Assembly: GCA_003116995.1 (NCBI GenBank)
Contig: BDSL01000078.1
Location: 372,001 to 436,000, forward strand
Origin: Yamagishiella unicocca
Lineage: Eukaryota > Chlorophyta > Chlorophyceae > Chlamydomonadales > Volvocaceae
Length of the DNA stretch: 64,000 nucleotides
Reading direction: 5' to 3'
In this document: piece after piece, positions 11,495 to 23,200 of the stretch
Position numbering within the stretch: the stretch's first letter is position 1
How the letters are laid out: each line of letters starts with the position of its first letter
Position numbers and translations under genes: made by a program
The notes under the pieces: model-generated
Seen by the model: the letters and a program-made list of their open reading frames with translations, nothing else
Databases searched by the model: none
Told to the model about the DNA's origin: nothing

Positions 11495-14400
11495 CTAGCC
11501 ATCAGACGGGTGATACCGTACATTCAGTGGCAGGGACGCCACCACCCCGCTTCCTTTCCCCTTCCGCTTCACTGCGGCGGCCACCACCCCGATGGCGTCC
11601 TTCGTCCAGCCCGTCGCATCTGCTGCCTGCGCGCCTAGCCCCCTGGCGCCACAGCCTGCCCTGCCAGGGGCTTCCACTGGGCGCACCCTCGCACCCACCC
11701 ACCTGCACCGTGGGCGCCATCCGCTGCCTCCGCCGCTCGGCTGCGGTGTCTTCGGTCCCGTCGTCTGCGTCAGCGCCCAGCTGCTCCCGCGCCTCCCGCC
11801 TCTCTGCCTCCCCCTCGTCCGCCGCCTCCGCCACCGCCGCCTCGGCGTCCATGGCCAGGTTGGACAGCGCGTCAGCCACCGCGTTCTGTGCTCTGGCAGG
11901 ATGTAGCCGTGTGGGAGCAGGAGGAGGGCAAGAGAAAAGCGGTGAGACGACAACGGAGGAGAGGCAACAGGAGGAGCTGCAAAGCTGGTGGAACTGACAA
12001 CTGAACAAGGCCGTCAGTGCGAACGGATTGCGGATCCTAGCTACGGCAGGTTGCATCATGTATATGCCGTCTGGCCCGATGGTCAGCTGGACGATGCGCC
12101 GTACTCTCGTCGCCGCCCAGCAAGCGCGCCCCTGGCCCCAACCCACCGGGGCACGTGCGCCACTTCGAACGAGTCCAGGGAGGCCTGCAGCAGCGACACG
12201 CGGGCCGCCAGCGACTGCAGGTTGGCGTTGTTGACGCCGTAGCGGCCGGACACCTGGCAGCGGGCGTCGCACGATGTGATAGGGGATGGGGACGTAACTG
12301 TTATGGGCGGCAGGCGGAGATGAAATCCGTGGGACGGCAAGTCCGTCGCCATGCTCCCTCCCGACCCACGGGTGGGGAGGGCGGGAGGGAGCATGCAAAC
12401 GGACATTTCGACCAGCTGATGCAGTCCCCTCATATGCGATGCCAACACACACCCCTGCTCGGCCAGTCCCCAGTGGAGCCCTCTTTCTGAACATTTTCGC
12501 GACCCATACCCGCCCTTCCCCTCCGCTTGGGTCGGAGCAAGCGGACACGCCCACCTGGCGGCACACCAGCTCTGAGTCACCCTGTACGACCAGGTGCCGT
12601 ACGCCCATTTCGAGCGCCACCTGCACGAGTATGACGGTGGTGGCCGGTGGTGGGGGAGGTTCCATTGGCGTACGGGGCACGAACACGGGGTGTTCTTGCT
12701 GCAAATGTCGAACCTAGCCAGGTAATCCGACATCTCTTCCCTCCCTCGCTGATCCCGCCGCAGGCTCCCCTCATCACACCTGCATCCCCGCAGCCAGAGC
12801 GCTCCACTCCGCCACGTTGTTGCTGCTGGCGGTGAGCGGCCCCGCGACGTACTCCACGTGCCGCCCGCTGGAGGGGTCCACCAGCACGGCTCCGAAACCA
12901 GCGTCCCCGGGGTTGCGGCGGGAGCCCCCGTCAAACTCCTGCAGCGGCGGCAACGCGGCAGTCGGGTTAGGTAATGTCGCTGGGACAGGTCGGCTCGCAG
13001 GGACACGCAGGGCTTGGGAATTGGGAGCGGCAGGCAGTGGCGGTAAGGCGCACACAGAAGAGGCGGGCGCGAGACTGTTGGATCACGACGTAGGCTGTGA
13101 CGTGATGACCCACAGGCCGGTAGGTAGCCTGCCCGCCGCCTCACCAGTCGGTACTCCCGGCTGGGGTCGATGGCGGCCCCCAGTGACCCAAAATCCAACA
13201 GCGACAACCGCTCTTCTGCCTTCGCATTGCGGCCCTTCCTTTTTGGTGCCGGTCCCTCCGCATTGGCGGCAGCGAATGAAGCGGCGCCCGCGCCCTGGGG
13301 CCCGGAGCTCGCGGTGGGAGGGCGCCGCAGCTGCTGCGGTGTTAGCGCCGCTCCCTCGTACGACTGATGCTGCTTCGCCGGCGGCACCTCCGCTCCACCA
13401 TCATCATCCCGAACGCCAGCGGCATCGCCGGCAGCTGCCGTGTCAGGCGCCGCTGGCCGCCCCGATTGCTCCAGCTCCAGCGGGGTGGTCGGCCCGGCTG
13501 CTGCCGGCAGTGGTGCTCGACGCCTGGCGGCGCCCCCTCTTGCAGCGAAGGCCTCCGCCGCTGACAGGCGCCTGAACTTCCTGCGGGCGCAACCACCGTG
13601 GAGTGGAGTGGCGTCAAAACACGTACATCGAGGTAGTGGAGCGGGACCAGATGTATGGGACGCATTGTGGATGCTTAAAGGGAGGTAGTGAGGGGCGCGG
13701 CGAGATGGTGCGTCGGAGCCCTACTGCCCTATGCTGGCAGAGACACAGGCACAGGCGCGGACTGGCATGGGCGCCGTGAGGTGCCGCACATGGTACATGA
13801 AGCATGGCACTGGAGCGCAGGTCAGGTCACCCCGGTGTACTGCCACACACTGGGGCAGGTGGGCGGGACCCAGGACCCTCTCATGAGTTCCCCACCGTGA
13901 TTGCATACACTGTGCATACACTAGGGCGGGGGGCAGGTGCGAGGACCTACTTGAACACAGCGCCGCTGACGCCGTCCACCACCGCACTGGCCTCACTCCA
14001 CGACGTGAAGACGCCGGTCTGGAGGGCCGGGAGGGGCAGGGGTAGGGTGTTTGTGTGAGGATGGCGGTGGGCTGTCAAGCCGGCCCCTCACCTACCGGGC
14101 GCCTGCCAGGAGCAGCTTGTGAACGCCACCAAGTACGGGAGCCAGAGTTGGAACCCGCATTGGAGCAGTATTGGCCTACCTTCCTGCCCCTGGCCACTGC
14201 GTAGTAGACAGGGGGGCCCGCCTCCGACTCCGCCGGGGCTGGACCCTCCGCCTCACCGCCGCTCACATCATCGCCACCCATGAGGGCGGCAGCAGCGGTG
14301 GCGGCATCCCCCGGACTGGCCACCTCACGCTTTGGGCGGCCTGGTTTTCTCTTGGCGCCGGCGGCCCCTCCTGGCGACGCGCTATACTGCAAGAGGAAGG

Positions 14401-16209
14401 CCTCCGCTTCGGCCTTTGTCTTGAAGCGCCTGCGTGGAAGGAGGGGTAGGAAAGCCGCGCGTGGGTCAGCTAGCCGGAGTGCTGCGGTAGGACAGAGAAG
14501 GACCGCGGGATCAACAACTGTGGAAATGCATTACTGGTTGAAGGTAAGCACGGTGGGGGCCAGTACGGCCCATTAGGTAGCCCAAGTAGCCCTGGTCGTG
14601 TCAGGTCTGGTCGGCAGGTAGCCTTGCCGCAGCCATAACGGACGGCAAGGTCGCTGGCCCGCCCAGACCCATGCAACCCCCCACCCCGGCCCCACTGCCC
14701 GCACCCACTTGTACACCGGTCCCGAGGCGCCCTCTACCGCCGCCCTGGTCTCCGCCCAGGAGCGCATTAGGCCCACCTGCAACCAACACCAGGGAGGGGC
14801 CAGACCAAGGAGGGCGCGGGTGGGCATGGCGGGGACCAGCCGGGCCCGTCCCATCGTCATTGCCGCCCGGCATAATACATACACCTACATGCCCGCCCTG
14901 TCCTGCTGCAGCAGCTCCGAAACCCCACCGATTTCACTGCATGCGAACCGAACCCCGCCAAGCACCTCCATTACCATACACTGCCATTTCCGCTCTGGGT
15001 ATCGCTGGTGCAATGACAAGTGCACATGTATTCGACACGTCCCCCGCCCCAGCGACTGCATGCAGCGCACATTCACCTTGTGCCCTTTCGCGACAGCGTA
15101 GTAGGGCTCCTTCGAGGCGCTCCCAAGCACCGCACCCGGATCCGCACCCTCTCCGCTAATGCTGGCGCCATCTGCTCCGCCTTCCCCCACTTCTCCTCCT
15201 GCTCGCCACGTGTCCTCCCCAGGGAGCCCCGCGGTGCTGGCGGCAGCTGCTGCACGGAGTGCTCGAGAGCTCACGAAATCCTGGGCGTCACTGTGCGAGC
15301 TAAATTTCCTGGGAGGAGAAAGTGAGCGATGGTGGCGGGGGGCGTTGTGGTGGGGTGGGGGCGCGGATTCACAGCCCAAGAAAGCAGAGGCGATCTCAGG
15401 GGCTGCCAGGAACCAGGCATTGGCAGATGAGGAGGGGGGCCGGCAAGGCCAGGGGCGAGGCCCCGTCCCTTCCGAGAGACGTCGATGATATACATATGAG
15501 GAGCGGCTATGAGAGGGTCATATCATCGGCCGGTCGGCCAGCCAGTCATCTCCAGCCATCGCATCACCTGATCCACCAGGCAAACCTGTACACTGGTGCA
15601 GTCCCCGCTCCTCCGTGCCCACCTGTACACAGCACCGCTGAAGCCATCCACCATACTCCTGGCTTTGTCCCAGGTGTAGAACACGCCCGTCTGTTGTCGT
15701 GTGGCGTAATCAGTGGTTTCAGAGCGCGAGGTGTTTGGTGCAGGGTGCGGGCCACGGATTGCCCGAATGCAACAATTTAATGGCAGTGATGGAGGAGGCC
15801 AGGGGGAGGAGGTTCAGATGCTGGTGACAGGCCTAGTGGCAGCCGGTGTATGGGCTGACACATGGGGGCGGGCTGTTGCTGCCGGTCACCGGCTGCTGGT
15901 GCTTCTGCGTCATGCCCACGGCCACAGCTGGCTGTGCAGGTGGGCGGGCTGGGGCCCACTACCCCACAAACCAGACCTGCAGGACTCCTGCTGGCGCCTT
16001 AGTGCCACAACGCAATGCGAGGCAGGCCGCCATAGCGACTGCTACCGTACCTGCCGCCCGGCAGCCACAGCATAGTAGCAGGCACCGCTGCTACTCCCAG
16101 GCCGGCCGGGGCCCCTCCGGGTGCTGCCAGCGGCATTGTCAGCGCCGCCACCGCTGCTGCTTGTTCCCTCATCCGCCGCCTCTGCTTCCATGTCGCCGCC
16201 TGAGGCCAT
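11495..16209 (-). CDS. Ribonuclease H1 with three hybrid-binding domains
   Basis: Cleaves the RNA strand of RNA:DNA hybrids. Exons: 16209-16051, 15690-15623, 15308-15077, 14776-14709, 14429-14180, 14018-13951, 13580-13145, 12938-12780, 12620-12555, 12253-12147, 11892-11703, 11626-11495; 644 residues. Three HBDs begin CYYAVAAGRQ, PYYAVAKGHK and VYYAVARGRK (residues about 44-88, 143-190 and 250-297). Each is cut by introns at the same places, and the middle exon of each is exactly 68 nt with equal phases. AT-hook-like GPGRPG and KPGRPKRE lie between them. The RNase H domain spans about 428-555: FDGGSRRNPG (Asp430), NNVAEW (Glu471), VQGDSELV (Asp495) and AVADALSNLA (Asp545), so all four metal-binding acids are present. 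The HVPR..N..AD ending resembles the bacterial/plant class. The ATG at 16209 is a conservative start; the frame stays open upstream to an ATG near 16650, which could add an organelle leader. Confidence 0.92.
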
Positions 16210-17206
16210 GGCTATGATTTGAGCTGCTCGAGGGAGGAGGAAAGGGGGACCGTCTGGCCCGGTGCTGCCTGCCATCAGAAAACTGTGGTGGTTGGTGCAG
16301 AGGACACCGCCAGGGACCGGAGCGGGCGGCGTCCATCGCTTGAGATACGGAACCTTGGGGTTGCGAGGAGACACAAAATCTCCTAGCGCAAAAGTGGTCG
16401 TGCTGTGAGCCGAGCCACTTCGCACGGCCCAACAATGGGTGCGGGCCCAGCCGCGCCGTGCCCCGACAGCCCCTGCCGCAGCGGTGCATTGCGCAGAAGC
16501 GCAAGCTATGTAGGGCGGCGCCATCACTGGTGCTTGCAAGTGCTTCGCCGCAGCTGTGGGCAGCCCAGGAAGAACGAACTGGCTGGCAGTTTCCCCGGTG
16601 TGCCGAGACGCGTCAACCTTGGCGTTGGGCCGGAATGCCATATTCGAGGCAAGGGCTATGGGAGGAGAACCAGCACTGGGAATCCAGAAGTAAGGCGACG
16701 ATAATCGCCACAGTGTGCAAGTGAGGGCTAGCTGATGCAACGCTCCCAAGCCCGGGCAAGTAAACATAAGTAGAACCTTTATTAATATAATACCAAAACG
16801 TCTTCCATTGCTTACCTACGCTGTTAGGCTCCGCTCGACTTGATCCTACCGTATTTCAAATGGGAAGGGAGCAAATACGAACAATAAGAATGCGTTTGGT
16901 CGTTGCCTCGTTGCCTCGTTGTCTGTTTCATCCAAATATATACAAGACGTCATTTGCAAACGCATGACGTTTGCCGCCTCACCTTACATCCAATTTACTT
17001 TGGAGCAGTTTCCTAGTAATTCCCCAAATTGACTTCCATGATCAGGCATGGCAATAGAACTGTCCGCTTGATTACCTCTTAATGGGCATCTATAATTGGT
17101 AACCAGGGAGCATCAACGACAGCGGGCAGATGGGTGAACTCAGCTCACCTATCCAGTCAGCCAGAGTGACCGTCCTAACGTAATCACCCACTGGTAGCAG
17201 CGTATT
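16210..17206. promoter_or_regulatory. Divergent intergenic region, RNase H1 and C2-GRAM gene
   Basis: About 1 kb separates the start codons of two oppositely oriented genes. The half next to the plus-strand gene (16760-17200) is clearly AT-richer than its surroundings, as expected for a promoter. The half next to RNase H1 remains open in the RNase H1 frame and may be partly coding or 5' UTR. I could not identify specific promoter elements. Confidence 0.5.
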
Positions 17207-20200
17207 ATGGCGGACGATATTAAGGTCATCAACGCAGGCGACCTGCTGAAGGGCGTCAAGCTCACATTCAAAGACGAGGCTCCAAACGAAATCAGCGCAC
17301 ATGCCGCACAGAAAGCGACTGCGAAAGGGGGTGAGCGCGCGCCAGGGTGGGGGATGCGGGGATGGGGCAGGGCTTACGTATTGGCGACCGTTGCGCAGCT
17401 GTGATGTGGGTCAAGGTGTGGACGATGTGCCGCGTCCAAACAGCCAAACTGTTTCGGCAGGGGGCAGCCCTCAGCGTTACCGAGTCGTTTTCATTTGGGT
17501 CGCAAGGGCGGGATCGGCATCAGGCTGGAGGGAAGCGGGCGCACGCATGATGTTGCAGAGACGGCGTGCGTGGCTGCTTAGCCAGCTGGCACGTGGTGCG
17601 AGCGGCAAGGAGACTGCACCTCGCAGTCCAGGGGCGGGTCGCACCAGCCTGGTCTGCTGGCGGCTCGCAGCAGCTGGCCCGGACATCCTCGCGAGGACAG
17701 AGGATGCAGGAGGGCGGGCTGGAGTGTGGCTGTGGGCGTGTAGCGCCGTGGGCCGACCGGCCGGGCGGCTGGCAACTCGCCCGCCGAACCCGTAGCCCAT
17801 ACGGCTGTCTCTGCCGCTCCCTGCCCCTGTCTGCCTGGCACGCTGCGCTAGCTCCTGCCCACCACGTCAAACTTAGAAGCCCCTTCTCCCGCGATTTTGT
17901 GTTTACGTGCGGGTGCGGGTGCAGGCGGTGCCTACCCAGACGGCACCGCCGCCACGGCCTCCGTCCCCGCCACCGCCGCGCCCTCTCCCCGCGGCGCCGC
18001 TGACTCGTCCGCCAGCCCGCTGGAGGACGTGGCCGTCTCCCTCGCCGAGCAGTTCCAAACCAGCAGCTGGCTGGTCCCCCCCGGCCAGCCCAACGACTGG
18101 CGTTTCATGCTGGCGGTGTGCAGGGCGGTGAGTGGCGCAGGCTGGAGTTCTCTACCCGGGGGCCGGGGCCAGCGGGCAGGCCGTACGGAGTCACGGGTCA
18201 ATAGTGTGGGAGGAAGCGGCCGGTAGTCATATAGATCAGTACGGCAGCGCTCTCGGGATCCGTCTGGTTTCGTACGGCCTTCGATCTGCGATTGCTCCTT
18301 CGTGCTCGTGCTTCATGCTTTTGGGTCGGCCCGCTCCGCCCTAGGTCCCACGGCGGCACCGTGATGGTCCCACCCGGCTGGTCCCCTGCCCAGGTGCTGG
18401 TAGCCTGGTTCAACCCTGTGGAGACGTTCCCGCACCGGTTGCGGGTGGTGGAGGCGCTGGGGCGGGCGTTCGGAATGGACGAGGACTGCCTGGAGCAGGT
18501 GCGGAGCCTCGAGCAGGGAAGGGGAGGGCCGGGTGGCTTGGGGGACTGGGTCCGGGTCAGGGCGCCGGAGGAGTCGGGTATGGAGGGGCTCACTCAGGGC
18601 CGCCCCAGACCTCCTTCCTTCGTAGCAAAGTTAGGCTGGGGTGGTTTGGGCTGGGCGCCCGACCCCGCTGTCTTCTCCGACGCACACCTCCCACCCGGCT
18701 CCACCCCCCGCCCCCCCCCGGGTTACACGGGTATCTTCGCTACCCCCCTCGGGGCGCCCTGCCAGGTGGTGGCTGAGGCGCTGGTGGTGAACGCGCACGT
18801 GGCCCAGCAGCTGCAGCTGCAGCACGTGGCTCTGGCCTCCAACGTCTTCGCGGTGCGCGAGGAGTCGTTCTCAGCGGGCCAGGAGGCCAAGCTGGCGTAC
18901 CAGATCTTCCGCAAGGAGGTGGGTGCGGCAGGGGCGGCGGCGCCGGGGGGTTGGGGCGGCTGGCCGGGTTGCCGTGGCTTGATTTGGTGTCAGTACGACA
19001 CCATCGCCCTCCTTAAGTTGCGTGGGCGGTGTTGTAGATGAGTAACCGGTGTTGTGGGTCAGCCAGGTCGGGTGCGTGGGGCGTAGCGAGGAAAGCAGCG
19101 GTGCGTGGGTGGGGAGGCGCGAGGGCACAGGGGCCTGGCTGGGGTCCGCAGCGGCCCTCTACGGCAGCACCTCCCCTTTGCCTTGCTCCTGGTTGTTGTT
19201 GCCGCTGTCACGCTGGCGGCCACTGCGGCGCACCTGCAGGCCATGTTGGAGGCGGAGCAGCTGCTGCAGCAGCAGCTGGGGCTGTCGGAATTCAACGGGC
19301 TGCTGCAGGTCAAGGTGGTGGGCGCAACGGGGCTCAAGAGCAAGGGGTGAGACACGGCGGGCAGAAGAGGGTTCGAGGGAAACCCGTGGATGTCCGAAAA
19401 AACCGTTTAAAACAGAAGTTTTGAGATGCATGGGGCAGAAGAGGGAGGGGGCGAGTTGGGGCGGGTTAGGCACCGCAGGCAGCGACGCGCGCCCAGACCC
19501 CGATCGCATGGGCGGTGCACGTGGCTGTCGTACGGGCGGCTGCTGTCGGCGTTGGCGCCGCCTCCGCATCGGGTGCTGCTGCGTAGGCGCCCCCGTGCCG
19601 CAGTGCGACCCAGTGCGGCTAGCTGTGGGTCATCTCAATAGCATGCCGCAGAAGCATCAGCACCCGCCCCTCGCCTGCTGCCTGCGGTCCGCGCAGGAAG
19701 GGCGGCGCGGGCGCCAAGCAGCTGCGGCCCTACGCGGCGGTGTGGCTGGACGACCGGTCGGGCACACGGCGCAGCGACAAGCGCCTGACGGAGGTGGGCG
19801 GGGGTGTGTGGGGCGCTGGGCTGCTTGGGGAGCTGTGTGCTATGCCAGCTGTCCGGGCCCCTCTGGGGCACGCCTGTCCGCAAATCCCATCCAGCTAACC
19901 CATGTGGCCAGCCCCCGAGGCGTTGCAACCACCTTACTGTCGACACGCCCTGTCCGGTTCTTTTTTGTCCCCCCCCCCCAGGCCGCAACCGACCCGGAGC
20001 GGCCCACCTGGAACATTGAGCTGTCGCCCTTGCTGGTCACCGCACCGGATATGGAGCTGGTCGTACAGGTGCCGTACAGTCACGCCGCACACCTATGCCA
20101 TATGCCGTACGCCGCGCGACGCCCCACCGCGCGGCCTGCACTCGGATGTGCCCTCTGGTGTCCCCGACCTCCCGACCTCCTCCCCAACCCAACCCAACCC

Positions 20201-23200
20201 CGCCATCGCGCTGCTGTGTCCGCCGGCGCAGATCCGGTGCGCCCAGCCCGGCTCCCGCCCCACCAGCAGCGGCCCGCTTGTGGGCAAGGTGGGGGTGCGG
20301 CTGGCGGGCCTCGCCCCGGGCCTCTCGCAGCAGGTGGAGCTGCGGGTGTACGGCCGCAGGGAGGCGAAGGCCCGCGGCGGGGGCGGCGGGGGCTTCCTGT
20401 GCGGCTGCTTCGGCGGCGGCGGCGCGAAGGAGGAGGAGGTTTCGGAGCCCACCGGCGCCAACGTGACGGAGCGGGTGGCCAGCGTGGGGCGGCTGGAGGA
20501 CGCGGAGGGCGGCAGGTGGGGCCGGGCGGGCCCTATGCTGTTGGCGGAGGGATGTACAGCGGCGGTGGGTGTCTTGTGCACTCCACGTGGCTGCTGCTTC
20601 AGCGACCAGCTGCAGGGCCGACCTCGCGTCCATCGCGTTGCGTCCGTGCGCCCACTGGCGGCCTACCTGGCGGCCACCGCGCCCCTCTCCTCCACCGCAC
20701 CGCCCCGCTCCCCCCCCTGCTCCCCCCCCTGCTCCCTCCCCCTGCTCCCCCCCTGCTTTCCCCCCCACCTGACCCCCCCCCGCTTCCCCCCTCCTCAGGG
20801 TGGTGTTCGACCCCTCCACCGCCATAACGAGCGGCGCCCAGGACGCGGAGGAGTGCGGCCGCCTGACGCTGCTGCTGCGCTACCTGCCAGAGTGGGTTGC
20901 GGCGGGCAGGGCAGGGCGGGGCGGGAGGAGAAAGGAGAGGGCCATGTAGCCGCTGGCGGTACCCTGCCGCACCGGCTTCCGCACCACCAGCACCTCCCAC
21001 GTCGTGTCCTGAGGCGCTGCTGCCGCCCGCCCTGGCGGCCGCTGCCCCTCAGGCGCCGCGAGCGGGTGCGGCGGGTCGCGGAGCCCGCCGCCAGCACGGG
21101 GGGCCGCCACCACCGGACGCAATCCGCGCCGATCAAGAACGACCGGGTGCGTCCTTGGGGGAAGGAGTGGGGGTGTAGCCAGGTGCTGGTCCACTGCGGG
21201 TGCGCGTCGCAACACATGTGCCTTTAGGACGTGCCTGGGTTGGAGACACGATATACGGTTCTGGTCAAATCCCGGCCTGACGCCGCCTTTGTAAGCTCCG
21301 GCCCCTTTTGACTCCTGCCGCATCCGCCTCCGCCCTGACGCCACACCTCTCACCAGACTCACCCGACGCCTCGCGGTACTTCCATCGTCACCGCGGCGGA
21401 GGAGGCGGGGCCCTTCTGCGTGGGCGGCAGCGGGGGCCCGGGGGCCGTCGGGGACGACGTGCCCGGAGGGGGGCTGGTGCTGGGCCCCTCGCTGCAGGGG
21501 GTGGCGGGGGCGCTGGCGGCGAGTGTGGCCTCGCTGCACGCGCCGTTGCCGAGCAGCATGCGGCGGATACGGCGGTTCGACAGGTGAGCTGAGCTGACGC
21601 GAGGTGAGGGGAGAGGGGAGGGGGGAGGGCGGCTGGTTCCTGCTGCTGCCACCCCACTTCGGCACACCCGGTCTCCCCCTCGCACCCACCTCCAAGCACC
21701 CCCCCCCCGCCCCGCCCATCACGCCCTGCCCGTGAGCTCCCCCAGCCGCCAGCTGCACCCCGCCGGGGTGCTGGACCCCGGCACCGACTTCCACGAAACC
21801 TTCCGCAAGCTGGCGGCGGCGCTGCAGGCGCTGGCCAGGGACAAGGCGTCGGGGGTTGCGGACATACCTGACCCGGGTAGGGTCCAGGGAGGGTGCCGTT
21901 GGCAAGCGCAACCCCCTCGCCTCCCCTCCCTGTCCATTCCTGGCCTAGCCGTCCGTCCCAAGTCCACGCCACTCCACACACCACACCCTCCAAACCAAGC
22001 CCTAAACCCCAAAATCCCTAAACCCCAAACCCACCCACCCCGCAGGCATCCCTCTGACGGCTCTGGGCCCCCTTGGCGAGACCCTGGACGATTCCGGCCT
22101 GGAGGCCCCCCTGTCGCACTTCCTGTCCCGCGCTGTGGGCCCTCAGGGGCTGCCGCTGCTGCTGCTGTTCGCCAAGCTGTTCCGGGTGCGCCCCGCCACC
22201 CAGCAGCTGGCGCTGCTGCAGGCGCTGGTGGCGGAGGGGGCCTGGCAGCCGGACAGCCCGGGCTACCTGAGGCTGCTCAAGAAGCTGTGGGAGCCGGTCA
22301 TGATGGTGGGTGGCGCATGTGACCTGCCGCTTGCGGATAGCGACGAGACATGGGAGCAGCCAGCGCCCGGGGGCGTCTGATGCTGGGTGGGACCGGAACG
22401 CAGGTGGCGGGGGGGAGCAGGCAGTGCCCCCTCCTCCGGCCCCTCCTCGTGCCAACATTGTTCAACCCTCCCGCCCCTCCCGCCGCCCGCAGTGGAACCG
22501 CAGCGGGCGTCTGACCCTGGTTGAGATGGAGGGGCTGGCGGGGTTGATGGCGGCCTTCCTGCAGCGCGCCTGCCCGCTGCTCGCCAACCACTACGAGGAG
22601 CTGCCGGGTGAGGAGGTGAGAGGCGGAGCGGATAGCGCCCAGCCAAGTCCCGTCCGCCTGAGCGCTACTGCTCCTGCCCGCAGACGCACGTCCCTCCCCC
22701 TGCCGCCCCGTCCCTCCTACCGCCCCGTCTCTTCCTCGCCGGACCTCCAATCCGCGCCCTCACATGCACATGCCCGTCGTGCCCTCCACCCCCCGCCGCC
22801 CCCCTTTTCCTGTATCGCGTAACCGGGTCCTCTCGCCCCGCCCCTCCCGCTCCCCTACCCTCAGGCCATCCCCTGCCTGGCGCTGCTGGTCGAGATGACC
22901 GGCTGGGCTCTCACGTGGGACCCCACCCGCCGCCCCGCGCTGCACCTGCTGGCGGAGCACATGCAGCGGGGCGCGGCGGCGGAGGCGGCTCGCACCGCGG
23001 AGCTGCGGCCCACCCACGACACGCTGGCGGCTGACGTGGAGGCGGCGGGGGTGGCGGCGGAGCGGGCGCTGGCAGACCTGGAGCAGGACCTCAGGCTGCA
23101 GGTGGGGGGCCGGCATGTAAACAGGTTACGCGACACGGACGGGGTTGCGAGGAAGACCCGTGTATGTGGAAGAACCGTTTAGAACCCACGTTTCGAGGTG

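Noticed and set aside
11495..16209. Caulimovirid or LTR-retroelement origin for the HBD (Cauli_VI) plus RNase H genes
   Set aside because: No reverse transcriptase, integrase, capsid or long terminal repeats are nearby, and both genes are intron-rich; a host RNase H1 explains all domains.
18346..18393. Upstream acceptor (CCTAG at 18346) for exon 3 of the C2-GRAM gene
   Set aside because: It gives the wrong phase after exon 2; the CCCAG acceptor at 18393 has a better pyrimidine tract and keeps frame.
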